DNA of 64,000 nucleotides from Rhytidiadelphus loreus (taxonomy: Eukaryota > Streptophyta > Bryopsida > Hypnales > Hylocomiaceae): NCBI GenBank assembly GCA_947034895.1, contig OX344763.1, positions 44,205,025 to 44,269,024 of the forward strand, in the 5' to 3' direction. The position numbers and the translations under genes are program-made. Numbering within the stretch: the first letter of the stretch is position 1; every line of letters starts with the position of its first letter. Positions 48,072-60,453 of this stretch are shown in pieces. The notes under the pieces are model-generated. The model was not told the origin of the DNA. It ran no database searches and saw nothing but the letters and a program-made list of their open reading frames with translations.

Positions 48072-49540
48072 TCTAAAGTTCGCACAACCCTAACTAAACT
48101 GAGAGATTCCATGTCTGATTTTGTGCTGTTTGAGGTCGGAGCATATAAGGTCTCAAACTATTGCAGGCAGGACTCCTCGACTTCATCAGGAGAAAGCAAG
48201 AATGATAACCCAAGAACAGGTTGAATGCCAATATGCATTTTGGAACTCACGGGCCAGCAAAACTACAATTCACTAGAGAGATAAACCGAGGATTGATATG
48301 CCACTACTTCGCAATTCCATCATAAGCTCCGATATTCCTCTTCCGTTCAGCGCACCAAAACCCGGAGTCAATTCTCCCAAAAGAAACGTTCAATCATTCC
48401 TAAACTTTTCAAACCTAAATGATGTTTCTGATCTTGAACTCGGCTTCCAGGAAAGCGACGCCAGATTAGCAGTGCTCTATTCCCCTGATGTTCCTTTCCG
48501 CGATACGCTGAGGAAATCGTAAGAAGATGAGGCTCTGAAAACATTGAATTTGCATGACCTACGAGCTGACCACGGTTGAACCAATTTGTAAAGCCTAACC
48601 GCTAATTGATTGTATTCACAGGAGAGAGACTAACCTAGATTCAAGAAATTCGCAACTTGAGGAGACACCCAGTCTCCACTCCAATCGATCATAACAGTGC
48701 CTACATTCTGAAGGCGAGAACACTCCCCACAATTATCGATAAGAATTCACCCTCGCACTGCGACTGGAACTTTGACGACAACACCGCCGCATGTAGCTGC
48801 AAAAAGCAAACAAATTCCCCGCATCAATCTCTCCCCCTACACAAGGCACACTCTTCCTCACACTCCACGCCAAAGTTCGCACCCTTCCTTCAAACCCGAG
48901 GGGACGCCACCCCCGCCACTCCCTCCTCCTCACCAGAACTCTTCATACACACACCACGATTCTCCCTTCTTCCGACCCCACACCCGTGCTCACCAATTCA
49001 CCCTCTCGCTTCAAGCTTCTCACAAATCCACCCCGCTCCGCCACGTCAACCTAAACTGCCTTCGACATCACGACATATCCAAGCCTTCGTCCCCCAAACC
49101 CTAACACCCGCCAATTACACCACCAATTCACCGCTCCTCCACCTTAGGGTTTCCCCAAGATTCCACAAACACTCTACCAAAGCACGGACTTCAAAAGCAC
49201 CGTCCATCAATTGCACCGCCTCACATACATCACTCTCTTTCTCTCTACTCCAATTCCCTCGAAAACCAAAACCACAACATCACAAACCTAATTTCGAAGC
49301 GCGCAATCATGGGTCCATCAGTGCCCTACCGAGCATGGTGATGATGTGCGGAAAGGTCGGCCGAGGGAATATGGTGAGTTTCCGAAACGACACCAATCGA
49401 AAGTTGTCCCAAATTAGATCCCCAAACCACCAATGGAGATGCGCTTATTACAGTAAGTTAGTTGCACTCCCAGCCCTGGCTGCTTCCGTCGAAGGTTGGC
49501 GTGTTCTATTAGCTAATAAGCTGTAGTGGAGGGCACGGAT
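48072..49540 (-). promoter_or_regulatory. Upstream region of ATG9, plus-strand pyrimidine-rich
   Basis: Probable promoter and 5' leader of ATG9. The plus strand is strongly C/T- and C/A-rich from about 48650 to 49280, which keeps a 289-codon plus-strand frame open (48657-49526). That frame has no ATG at its beginning, is Ser/Pro/Thr/His-rich with no domain, and looks compositional. A telo-box-like AAACCCTAA lies near 49096-49104. Confidence 0.4.
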
Positions 49541-49897
49541 GGATGGCCACAACTGATGAAGGCCCCAGGCAGGCAGGCAGGCATGCAACGCTCGCCCCAA
49601 TGTGCGGCAGAAAAGTTGACGAATCCAAGTGTGCGAAAGTATGATGGCGGTCCGTCGGTCTGTTGCCGGAGCTGGTTCCGAGGCAATTCCAGTGCCGCGA
49701 TCTGCGAGTGACGGGCGACGGGTATTCAACGTCTTCTCCGAGGCGGGCGGGCGGGCGGCGGGTCTGCCCTGGGGCTGGCTCGTGCTTCGGAGTGGTACAG
49801 TACTGTCCTGGCACATGGTGACAATTGTGTTTTACATCCGGGGAATTTTCCCTCTGTTGACTGGGGTTGACGAGGGATGAAGGGCCGACGAACTGGA

Positions 49898-50006
49898 GAT
49901 GAATGAGGGATGAAACTGAGGATGAAACTGAGGATGAAACTGGGGATGAAACTGGGGATGAAACTGGGGATGAAACTGAGGATGAATGAGGGATGAATGA
50001 GGGATA
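49898..50006. repeat. 12-bp minisatellite, unit GGATGAAACTGR
   Basis: About six head-to-tail copies of GGATGAAACTG(A/G), flanked by GATGAATGAGG variants. On the minus strand this makes a Ser-Phe-Ile-Pro repeat, which is not a real protein. Confidence 0.85.
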
Positions 50007-50366
50007 AGTGGTCGTTTACAGTAGTTCCACTGCTTTGTCCTGACAGTGAGGGGGAAACTAGAAAATATGATTCATAATAAAAAATTACTTTTGTGGGAAT
50101 TGGTAAAAGAGTGTCCCATAGTTTTGGGAAGGCACTCTCATTAACCTTTAAACGTCGAGGAAGACGTTTGGCGTCCGATGGATGACAGGGAATCCTTGCA
50201 TTAGGATAGAAGTGCAACTATTCATTCTCAGCATAATTTTGTTGTGAAAAGGCAAGGTCTTCTACAATAGTTTGACTTCCAATGAGTGTTTTTGCTATTT
50301 CTAAAGCCTACGACTCACACGGTAATGGAAAGAGATGATTTCCAAGGTCACCCCTTCGTCCTTTAA

Positions 50367-51335
50367 CCCTAGACCGCCCAAGAGGACAAAAAGTGTCCTC
50401 ACATAGTTTTAAGTTAAAATTCAAAGTATTGTAACTTTTGCATCCAATGTCCAAGTTCAATCAAACTTGTTGGGAAAGTTGCGCCTTTTCTTCTAGTTTG
50501 TGTGTTAAAATTTTCAGATCAACCCAAGAGGTAATGATTTTCTGGAAGCCAATCAAAGTTCACGGGCTTGATTTGTTTCACCAAATTGCACTTCATGGCT
50601 GCAACTTTGGGGGCTTGTATCTCCTTCATCCAATGTTCGATTTCAATAAAATTTGTTGGGTTGTGTTTCCCTTGAATTCTAGTTATTGTGGTGAAATTTT
50701 CATGTCAATCCAAGTTGTTTTGAATGTTTGGGAGCAATTCAAAATTCAAAATCCCGCCATTTATGGACTATAGTGAACTTCGGCGGCTTGTATCTTCTTC
50801 ATAAAATTTCCATTTTCAATAAATGTTTTTGTAAAAGTTGCGCATACTAGTCTAGTTTGTGTGGATAAATTTTCATATCAATACAAGAATTTATGAATGA
50901 CTGAGAAGCATTTTAGTAGAAGGAGGTTCAGCCCTAGATGTGTTTTTTGCAACTTTTCTTCCCTATTTTTGACATTTGCAAGCCATTTTGCAAACACATT
51001 GAGTCAATTGAATGATATTTTTTTTCACCAATGTGTTTTTATCCTGGTTTTGAATCACTTTGTAGTTTAAAGTTTTTTCATTTGATTAGGTTTAGAAATC
51101 AAATTTGGCCTCTAAATGTGTTTTTAGGAAAATTTCAGCATTCTTTTTCAACACTAAAATATTATAATCTTGCAATCTACACGGTCAAATGACTTCAAAT
51201 TTGATCCATGACATCTACAACATGTGTACTACATGATTGTACGGTTAAGATCTTTATTACTTAGTCACATTTATATTTATAGCACTTCAAAAGCTAGGAT
51301 GTTTTTTACCCAAAATGGCCATGGGCGGTCTAGGG
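50367..51335. mobile_element. piggyBac-like MITE with CCCTAGA termini, 969 bp, nested
   Basis: TTAA (50363-50366) is followed by CCCTAGACCGCCCA, and the right end, reverse-complemented, is CCCTAGACCGCCCATGG followed by TTAA (51336-51339). The inverted match is perfect for 14 bp. CCCTAGA after TTAA is the same as the start of the classical piggyBac terminus. A subterminal GAGGACAAAAAGTGTCCTC palindrome lies inside the left end. The left half holds three imperfect tandem units of about 172 bp, starting near 50430, 50601 and 50773. No transposase frame is present. The left 500 bp recur at 58430-58900. Confidence 0.75.
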
Positions 51336-51371
51336 TTAAGGATTAAAGGATGAAGGGATGACCTCACAAGA

Positions 51372-52542
51372 AGAAACCTGTGTTTTGTTGTGGTGTTTTT
51401 AAAGACATGAAAGTATGTTTTTTTCAATTGAAGGTATGCCAACTCTAATGTCACCTAAAATCCGTCGCAGGCGGCGTTTCTACAAACAATTGAAATCTAC
51501 TGTAACGTGCTCCAATGTCTGCATGTTTTATGAAAACGGTTGTTGATACCTCGTGTTTTCACTCTCCAAAAGTCTGTCATGTAGATGACACATGGTAGCC
51601 ATGTTATTTTTTTTTGTTCGGGCAATGTCCCTTTATTTTAATAAAAAAATCATTATCACAATGTGGCAGATGATATGGCTCACTGAAAAACACATGCAAA
51701 ATTAATTGTATGATTAAAAAATAATAATATATATGAAATTATTATTGTTTTCTAATTCCAAAAAAATAAACAAGACAAATTGTCAAATTCACCAAGAATT
51801 TATCATTTACCATCAAAAGAATTTTTGATGGCAAAATCAAGGAATTACTTCATTGGCATTTAGTAAGAATAAAAGGTGAAATAGTCCCTTTTATACTGGA
51901 ATCGACTATCCATCCATGACAAAGGATATGGGATAATTCAAAGATGGAAACTTGACTACATTGCATGTGGACGTTGTTTCAAGCATGAGGACGTTTTTTC
52001 TGACATTTGCACATTATTTTTGACATCTGGAGGTTGTTTTGACATCATGTGGATGTTTTTTCAAACATTCAATTTTAAAGAAAAAATTTGCTTTACATAT
52101 TCTATATGGGTTGTCTTACTTCCTACCACCTTACTTGTATAAAGAGTTTATCTTTTCATCCATAGTGTACATCCATCTATTTTCTTTTTTTTTCAAAGCA
52201 TGCCACATGGCTGCCCTTTTCCTATTTTTTTCGCATCTAGTCTACATTTTACCTCAACCTACAATAACATACAAAAATTCATCCAAGTGAATCTAAAACC
52301 CGTAGTTGATGTAGCACTTCCATGTTTTGGGGGATGTTTATATAAACATAACCATGGTTTATTTGATGTCCAAAAAAACATACATGTCCCTTATGTCATC
52401 CACATGTTTTTGCTCTGACATTGCCATGTCTTTCCAAACATCAACAAAGATCTACCTCCTATAAGCTCAAAATTTGTGATGCATTGATGTCAATGAAAAC
52501 ATGACCCATTTCTTTGTAACACCACAAAAAACACGGGTTTCT
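51372..52542. mobile_element. Inverted-ended segment inside the large foldback element
   Basis: The left end GAAACCTGTGTTTTGTTGTG and the right end, reverse-complemented, GAAACCCGTGTTTTTTGTG, followed by GTGTT and an AAAGA-ATG block on both sides, form an inverted pair 1.17 kb apart. The interior is AT-rich without a coding frame. It is either an independent insertion or the inner part of the foldback element. Confidence 0.5.
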
Positions 52543-52919
52543 TATAGTGCCTTGGAAATCATCTCTTTTCATTATTGTGTGAATCATTGGCTTTAGAAAT
52601 AGCAAAAGTACTCATTGGAAGTCAAACTACCATAGAAGATCTCCCATTTTCACAACAAAATTCTAAGGATGAATAGTTGTACTTTTGTCCTACTACAAGG
52701 ATTTCCTATCATCCATTGGATGCCAAACGTCCTCCTCAACATTTAAGGGTTAAGGCCAAGTTTATACTAGTAGGGTTAAATGGAAGGTTGGCCCGATTGG
52801 CCTTCATTCTAGACCCAATTCACCACTCAAGCCCTAGATAATGTAAAAGTATTGAGGCTTGATTTTAGAGTCAAATTTTCAATTAATGTGTTCTTAGATT
52901 TTCTTAATGCTCAATTAAA

Positions 52920-53120
52920 AAAAAATAGAAAACACACATCTTTTTCTTTCTCTTCCTATTTTTCCTATTTCAAAAATAAAAAGAGTATTTTTTATTTTTT
53001 ATTTTTTATTTATGTTTTGTACTATTTTTTCTATTTCAAAAATAAATAAATAATTTTTTTTTACTTTTTAAAATCCTTTTCCTTTCTCTTCCTATTTTTT
53101 CTATTGGGATAAAAAAAAAG
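52920..53120. repeat. AT-rich degenerate tandem repeats
   Basis: TTTTTCTATTTCAAAAATAA recurs in variant form three times, with a TATTTTTTATTTTT run between copies. Low-complexity DNA. Confidence 0.6.
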
Positions 53121-53599
53121 AATTCTTTTACTTCTTTGGAACCTTTTCCTTTCTATTGACATTGAAACTAGAATTGTAGCCCCATAATAGTTGTCATTTA
53201 TTTTTATGAGAATTTAAAGAATTTCAAGCAATAAATAATTTTGGTCTTGTCACTTCTGTATAGGGGTTTGAAAATAATCATACGACTAAACACACCATTC
53301 AAGAAAACATTTCTTTTTATCTCTTTTTTGAATCTATATTTTTAGTTTTAATTTCAAGAAAAATATGAGATTTTCTATAATGAGAACTTGAATGAATTCA
53401 ATGATAAATGTAAATTAGGGTTTAGGGTACATGTTATTTCTAATACTGTAATCATTCTTTTTTTATCATTTTCTTTCTTCAAGTATGTCTAATCAAAATT
53501 GGTAAAAACACACATCATCTCATAGATGTTAGAGTCTATGGCATAACTTCAACAATGACTTTCATTTATAGATTTGTGCCTATACAAAAAATTGAAATA

Positions 53600-53772
53600 T
53601 TAAGTACATAATTTATCAAATTTATGTTTGTACCATAGTATATAATTTGTGTCTACACCAAAAAATTTAATTATTAAACATGCAATGTACCAAAATTTAT
53701 ATCTATACCACAACATGTAATTTGTGTCTGCACTACAAAATTTAATTATTAAGCACGTAAGCTTACCAAACA
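53600..53772. repeat. 75-bp tandem repeat, about 2.3 copies
   Basis: TAATTTGTGTCT(A/G)CAC followed by AAAATTTAATTATTAA starts at about 53643 and again at about 53718, a 75-bp period. A partial unit precedes the first copy. Confidence 0.75.
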
Positions 53773-55408
53773 AACATCTCACGAGACATCTCATTTCAGT
53801 TAAGAAATGAATCATTACTGTATATATACAATTTAGTTATATTGTACAAAGCATATATACAAGAAATAAACATTATTGTATATGATAGTTTGCTTGATTT
53901 CTGCCTAGTCATTTACAGTCGCCCATATAGAGAGAGCCAAAATAGTACAAAACATTTCTAATTTGGCAAAAAGTGTGTGTTCTAGAAATGTAGTTCGACC
54001 TGTGTGCTTTTTTAAAGTATTTGTGAATGCAATATAAAAGTGTTGTACCATTATTTGAATTCTATATGCATGCATTTAGCACTTTCATATACAATTTTGA
54101 ACTCTACATTCATAGCTTCTTGGACTCACTTACTCTATTCACAGCCATTTCTTTCTTCATTATTCATTGTTGCACTCTATGAACATTTGTAGATACCTAC
54201 ACCTTGGTGGCTTGCATAAATGGTGTTTAATTAATTTTGGCTCTGAAAAATCTAATTTCAATTGCTATAGAACTACTAGTCATTCTTCCTTCCATGAAGT
54301 ATGTAGAAATCACGTTTCCATCCTCTGATTTTGCCACAGACCCATTCTCCTCCTTATATGGACACTTTAAGAGCAGATTGTCATATTCATTGACTCAATA
54401 GTCTCAGCTCTAGTGCTCCAAAATTTAGCAACGCAAATGGGAGGAAGTTTCTTGAATTCACAATTAATAAAGATGCACCAAAAAAGAAAGCAAAAGACCT
54501 TACATTGGTAGATGGTAAAGATTTGTACGATCCAACAAAGGAGTCCAACATTAGAGGGGATTCATGGCAAGGGGAGGGCCATTTTAGGCCCATTTCCCTT
54601 GTTGTTTCTGATGTAGCACAAGAATGGTGGGCTATCAAAAATTCAAATTAAAAAAAAAATCATATTTTTTCCTTAAAATGCAAAAAAAATGGAAAAAAGA
54701 ATTCATTTTTTTTCTTTTAAATTTTTTATATTATTTGACGTGGCTGAAGTTGAGCCACATCTAATCATTGCAATCTATTATTGCCCTTGTATTTCCACAA
54801 TTTGGGAACACAGGGAGATCCGCAACCTTCCACGGAGATTGAATCCCTTCTTGTGTTTGGCCCCCAATCCAACCCGCTAGACGGGAAATCGGGCCACACA
54901 AAATCTTGTCCCAATTGCTCCCTTAGGGCCAAATGGTTTGGTGCTACAACCATGCCACCTAAGGCGACATATGGGATGAGTTGTAGTTCCAATCCAACCC
55001 TAGTGTAAAGCTCTTTGGCTAGATTTGGAAAAAATGAGTGATCCTATTGGTTTAAAGTTGGAGAGTTTCGGCTAGCCTTCAATCCAGCCCCAAGTATAAA
55101 CTGGGCCTAATTAATATACTCAGACACCATGTGTCGTTACCATATGCTCAAAAAAAATATTAATGGATACAAGGAAACAAAAGAAACCATTTCTTTGCTC
55201 ACCCAACCTTGACAACCCTTCATTCACTGAAATTGGTACAATACACTAATATTTCAGCATACAATAAGAGGACATGAAAGCAAGCAAAATTGCATTTTAT
55301 TAAGAAATAGTGATTATTTGAAGTGAGCTATGCAAATAGCCTCAAAGAATCATTACACAATCAAAAGAATATTGGCTTTTAGAAAGCAATGATTTTAAAA
55401 CACATTAA
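53773..55408. other. Intergenic DNA, no gene seen
   Basis: AT-rich. The motif CATTAGAGGGGATTCATGG at about 54550 resembles the terminus of the element at 55409-55701 and may be a solitary end of that family. Confidence 0.4.
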
Positions 55409-55701
55409 CATTAGATGGGATTCAGCCATTGGGGAGGGCTGTGAGTTCCCCAGCCGAAACCCAGTCTAAATCTGCCGAAACTCACCGTTCCCCACCTGTG
55501 TTGACCTGGCCAAGCGACTACCAGGTCAGATTTTTTGAAAAATAAAATAAAATAAAATAAATGTAACCTTGTTTTTCATTTTAAGAACTTAAAAAAAATA
55601 AAAAAAATAAATTCTGACACCCGCGTTCCATGGCAGCCAGGGGAACAGAGCTGGGAGCGGGCCTGAAACGGCCTTCCGGCCCCCTCGAATCCCATCTAAT
55701 G
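55409..55701. mobile_element. MITE with perfect 15-bp inverted termini, 293 bp
   Basis: CATTAGATGGGATTC (55409-55423) is exactly complementary to 55687-55701. The interior has a G+C-rich left part, an AAAATAAAATAAAATAAA run and a G+C-rich right part. The target duplication is ambiguous: a TA-flanked reading (TA, GATGGGATTC, then GAATCCCATC, TA) would suggest a Tc1/mariner-type Stowaway element, but the palindromic ATTAG/CTAAT ends blur it. Confidence 0.7.
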
Positions 55702-58429
55702 CTTTGAAGAATGAATGCTAAAGCAATTCAAAGGCATATTGTATCCAACCATCATGGTTGGCAAATAATAATTCTAGATATAGATGCCAAAATATTAGAG
55801 AATTTTTTTTTTTTAAAGAATTGTATGGAAAAAAACAAAAGAAATTGAGGGAGTACTCTCATTTTTAGCATTTGCCATATTTGTTTTTATAACTTTAATT
55901 AAGTATCTGGAATGAAATATAATCAAGATAGTTAGATACAATAATATGTCAATAGAAAAGTTCTCAATCCCTAAAGGCCTAAGTCTAGAGTTTCTTGGAG
56001 TTTGCTCCAAAAGTCAAAGATTTTATAAGTATTATCAATTTAAAAAAAAAATTGTAACCATACAAATTCAAATTAGAAGTGTCGTGGATCACATAGGAAA
56101 AGAAAACACAACAATATCACTTATGGATAGAAAGATTATAAATTTTTATCATAAAGGTGTTAAAAATGTTAAAGTAATTTGAAGTCTATCAATCTTCTTT
56201 TTACATGTCAAATCTAAAATTGAGATCATGAAGAGAAATGAGGTTAAAGGACATAACATATATAACTACAATCACTTTATGACTTGTGAAAGTCTACTCT
56301 ACATTTTTTTAAATGAATTTTCTATGTGATATTTTCTTTAACATCTAGTGTATTTAAAGTTCATCTCCAAGAGTCTCTACAAATTTTTGTAGAGATTCTT
56401 TATGTCCATCTTTTTGTAGAGTAGTTTCCAGCTTGTGATATAATGAAGTCAACATTTTTGTTTTGTAGATGTAGCCTCTACATAGATTCCTTCACTTGGC
56501 GGCACTCATAATGACTTGTCACCATCTTTTTTAGTATACAATTTTATTTATAGACATGTAAAATCTTGCAATTGAAAGCACTGGTCTCTATCTTGACCAA
56601 CTTCACTTCTTATAGTTAGACTTGTATTGTAGACAATGGACACAGTATCAAACATGGTATCAATTACTTACAATCTCACAACTCTATGGCACATCAAGCT
56701 ATAGTCCCAACTACTCTTACTTTAAGGCATGGAACATTGGTGGTAGTTGATTGTAGTCCATTTTTCACATAAAGTAGCAAGTTGCCTTTGTCATTGCCTT
56801 GCAAGCATGCCGTTTGAAATTGTAGGTTGAAGTGTAGTGATTTCTGCCATGATCTCAAAAAATCATTGGCATGTGAATGCTAAGATCTTCTTGATATCCA
56901 CCATCTTTCTTAGGTATCTTACAAAATATCTAAGAGAGAACTAACATTCAAGCTCATTGCACTACTATGCACAACAAAATATTTGAGGATGGAGGTAAAA
57001 AGCATGTATAAACATAGGGAACATGAAGGATGGAGGACAAATAGAGCCAAATTTTCAAGATTTAGAATTGTTTCTACTCCATTGTGTAATTTGGTACTTA
57101 TGTATGTATATAAAAGCCGTAAATACCATTGCTATTAAAAAAAACATGTTTGAAAGAAATTTAGGAAATGTCACAAGCCCGGTCACAAGCTATAGATTAA
57201 TAGCTATTTTCTACTACAATAGTTTTAAAACTTTATTAAACATTTTCATTCTTTATTTTGGATCATAAAAAATAATTTGAGCTTTATGCTTAAATTATGT
57301 ATTCTATGAATTGATCAATGCATAATTTAGGTGGTGAATTATAGAATCTACTATAATTAAGCATTTTCATTATACTGGCAATTTTTACAAAGTTATATTA
57401 AATAGCTTCTTGGATTTCCTATCTTATAATACCAAGTCACTTCATCAATTTGAAAGATATTTTTTGTCGTATACAACAGAACTTCCATTAGGTAATAGCC
57501 CCAAGACTAGAGGCCTCGGGTACGCAACTCCCATATTATATGGCCTTGATTTTAATTACTTATAATGCATTTTAGTCTAATTTCAAGGGATGTGGTTTTT
57601 TTTTTTGAAAAGTCTTGTAGCCCTTTCAACAAGGAATCCAAAAATGTAAATATATACATTAAATGAGTATTTTTGAAGATAATAATAGCATTATAAATCT
57701 AACTATATGAGTTTTTTTAATACATATATCATGGGACAAGCTACCCAATTTTGGGGTCTTTTTATTAAAATTTTAATATAAATAACATATGACAAATGAA
57801 TTTTAATTTTAATTGGAGGGAACTTTTTGTATGAATTTTTTTAAATTATACATAGGCAACTTTGGGTGTGATAGTTGAGCTAGAAGATTGATGATTTATA
57901 TTGGGATACTGGTTGTTTGGCTAAGATATGTGCTATTAATGACCAAATATGTTTCATCGTATCCAATGTACACTGAGGGTATAACAATCAACAATATTGA
58001 AAACCGGATATCTTAAGGGTATTCCAAGGGTATAGGGCAACAAGTGTATTCTAAACCCTAGTGCCATTAGTATCTTTGTTTTCAGTTCAGTTTGTTTCCC
58101 GCCCCGCTTTCTTCTGCCCAAGCTTCTGTCGCTTTCTTCCACTGTTTCTTTCCTCATTTCGCCTCAATCATTCTCTCTCATGTTTTTGTGTACTATTGTC
58201 TTTGATTTGGAGGGGTGTAAGAAGGTGATGATTTGTTCATGCTTTTGATTAAGTTCAAAATTTTACATTAAGGTAAGTTATTGTTTCTATGTTTTTATCT
58301 TCCTGCTTGGATTAGGGTTTGAATTTTTGAGCCAGCTTGTGCACCTTTCGTGTTGCTTTTGTGTTTGCTCCTTGGATCATTGTTTTGAGAGTGATCATGC
58401 TTGGCTTTGTTTTTGAGCTTTGCTGTTAA
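55702..58429. other. AT-rich intergenic DNA, no gene seen
   Basis: No convincing coding sequence. Frames of 60-80 codons here are AT-driven and show no domain. Confidence 0.45.
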
Positions 58430-58900
58430 CCCCTCATCGCCGGAGGGGACAAAAAGTGTCCTCCCAGAAAATTCGAAGTGCTGTAACTTTTGCATCTGAT
58501 GTCCAAATTCAATAAACCTTGTTGGTAAAGTTGCGCTCTCTCTTCTAGTTTATGTGGTAAAATTTTCAGATCAATCTAAGATGTATTGATTTCTTGGAAG
58601 TCAATCGAAGTTCACAGGTTCAATTTGAATTCACCAAATTACATTTGAAGGCTGAAACTTTGGGGGCTTATATCTCCTTCATCCAATGTTTGTTTTCAAT
58701 AAAATTTATTGGGTTATGTTCCCCTTGAAGTCTAGTTATTGTGGTAAAATTTTCAGGTCAATCCAAGTTGTTTTAAATGCTTGGGAGCAATTCGAAGTTC
58801 AAAATCCAGACATTTTTGCATTACCTTTGAACTTCAGCAGCTTATAACTTCTTCAGACAGGGTTTGTTTTCAATAATTTTTGTTGGAAAAGTTGCGTTGT
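58430..58900 (+). mobile_element. Second copy of the TTAA-element left end
   Basis: TTAA at 58426-58429 is followed by CCCCTCATCGCCGGAGGGG and ACAAAAAGTGTCC. The following 450 bp match 50390-50850 block by block in the same orientation (GTAACTTTTGCATC, GGGGGCTTRTATCTCC, AGTCTAGTTATTGTGG-like, ATCCAAGTTGTTTT). The similarity stops near 58900, and the first exon of the transposase-like gene begins about 30 bp later. No matching right end was found before the window ends. Confidence 0.7.
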
Positions 58901-60453
58901 ATAATTTTTGTATTTGATCTAGACATGTAGGTTTGAAAGTTGTGGCAGATGAAGCTAAAAATGCAGAAGCACAAGTAGCTGGTTGCACTTTTGCCCAAGA
59001 ACTCATCAGGTAACAATTTTCAACTCCTTTGTTGCTTTTCTTTAAGGTAAAATATTTGCTCACAACTTGATGACCTTTTGAGATTTCATTGGATTATTAC
59101 ATGTTGAAGGATGTGTGGAAACTTCATTGTCATCACTAATGTGAATCATTTATTTTTTTCTTAATCTATAAACCTATTGACATGATTACCCTTTGCTGAT
59201 GTTATTTAGTTTCAACTGAAGCTAATTTGGTCTTGTTTTGTTGCTTCATTCTTGTAGGGATTCTTGGCAGTTAAAAAACTTTGCTTCATTGGAGAATTTT
59301 AACTCTACTTGTTATGGAATTTGTAATTTTGCATGGAGCTATTTGCACTTTCAACAGTTTATAAGACAAGAATTTTGAATGGTATGCAGTCCCAATTGAA
59401 ACTTTAGTACTTGAATGCTACTTGAATCATATTGTTTACATCTATTGAATAGTTGTGCATTGAACACTCAAATTAATGATCAAGTTATGCACTTCTCAAA
59501 TTTTAAGAATCATTTAAGTACTATTGAGCTTTTAGATTGAATTAATAAGTTAGGACCTTTGAAAATATAAGTGTTTGTCATTTAATAAATAGAAGTTGAT
59601 AGTGAAGGAATTTGAATAAGATAGGAACTTAAATCAGCTAAGAAATTGAGCTTGAATTCTTATTGAAGAGTTGACTAAATATAACCAAGTGTTGGAAAAG
59701 TATGACCAATTGATTTAATTTTTTATTTAGTTTTTTATTGATGGATGTTTTGATAGATTTGTTGATTTGGTAACTCATTGTTGGCATTGCTTTGTTGATT
59801 TTTCAGAACATCCTATATATTTTATTATTGGTTTACTACATTATTTGATCTACAAAAGACATTGGTTTTGGAGTTACCACATCATCATCAAGTTTCAAGA
59901 AATTTTTACATTCAGGTGTTTAAGCTCACTTCAATCTTATTCTTTTTTAGGAATTTTTTTGAAGTGGTTGTTTTCTTCTTTATATTAAGAGCTTTTTAAT
60001 TGTATGAAAAATTCTATTGTAAGCCTTATGTTTTTTAGCAATTTTGAGTATGTCATATATAGCCTTTTTTTTAAAGTTTATTTGTTTTAGATCCAAATCA
60101 TGTAAAATTCTTCACTAATGTTGGTAATGTAGAATTAGATCCTAATTGAATTACTTTTTTGGCAATATGATCCATTTAACGTGTCATTTTCAAATCATTG
60201 ATCCTTGGTCCCAAAGGAAATGAAGTTCAGCCCATAGCTGTAGAGATTGATAGGGTTTGGAATTCAAAAAGTAATATTTTATTATCAAGAGGTTTTGAAA
60301 GAAGTTTTATTAATTTCATATGTATTTGTTTTGATGATGCAGATGTGGTGGTATTATTGGTGTGATGTTTTTTGGTGACCATCTTCAAATTGGGTTATTT
60401 TGGAACATACCAAATTTCATTCATATTTGGAATTGAGTTTCCAAGAGTTGAGG

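Larger units (their letters stand above)
50145..52749. mobile_element. TTAA-bounded element with about 210-bp inverted arms, 2.6 kb
   Basis: TTAA at 50141-50144 and 52750-52753 flank termini CCTTTAAACGTCGAGG and, reverse-complemented, CCCTTAAATGTTGAGG. The inverted similarity continues for about 210 bp on each side, to about 50350 and 52545, with matching blocks such as AGTTTGACTTCCAATGAGT and TTTGCTATTTCTAAAGCC. This is a large foldback element with a TTAA target site. Between its arms lie a smaller TTAA element (50367-51335) and another inverted pair (about 51372-52542). No transposase frame is inside. Confidence 0.75.

Noticed and set aside
49448..50217. Minus-strand frames including a repeated Ser-Phe-Ile-Pro protein
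   Set aside because: The repeat is a translation of the 12-bp minisatellite; no gene features are present.
52852..53049. 65-codon Phe/Lys-rich plus-strand frame
   Set aside because: Produced by AT-rich tandem repeats.
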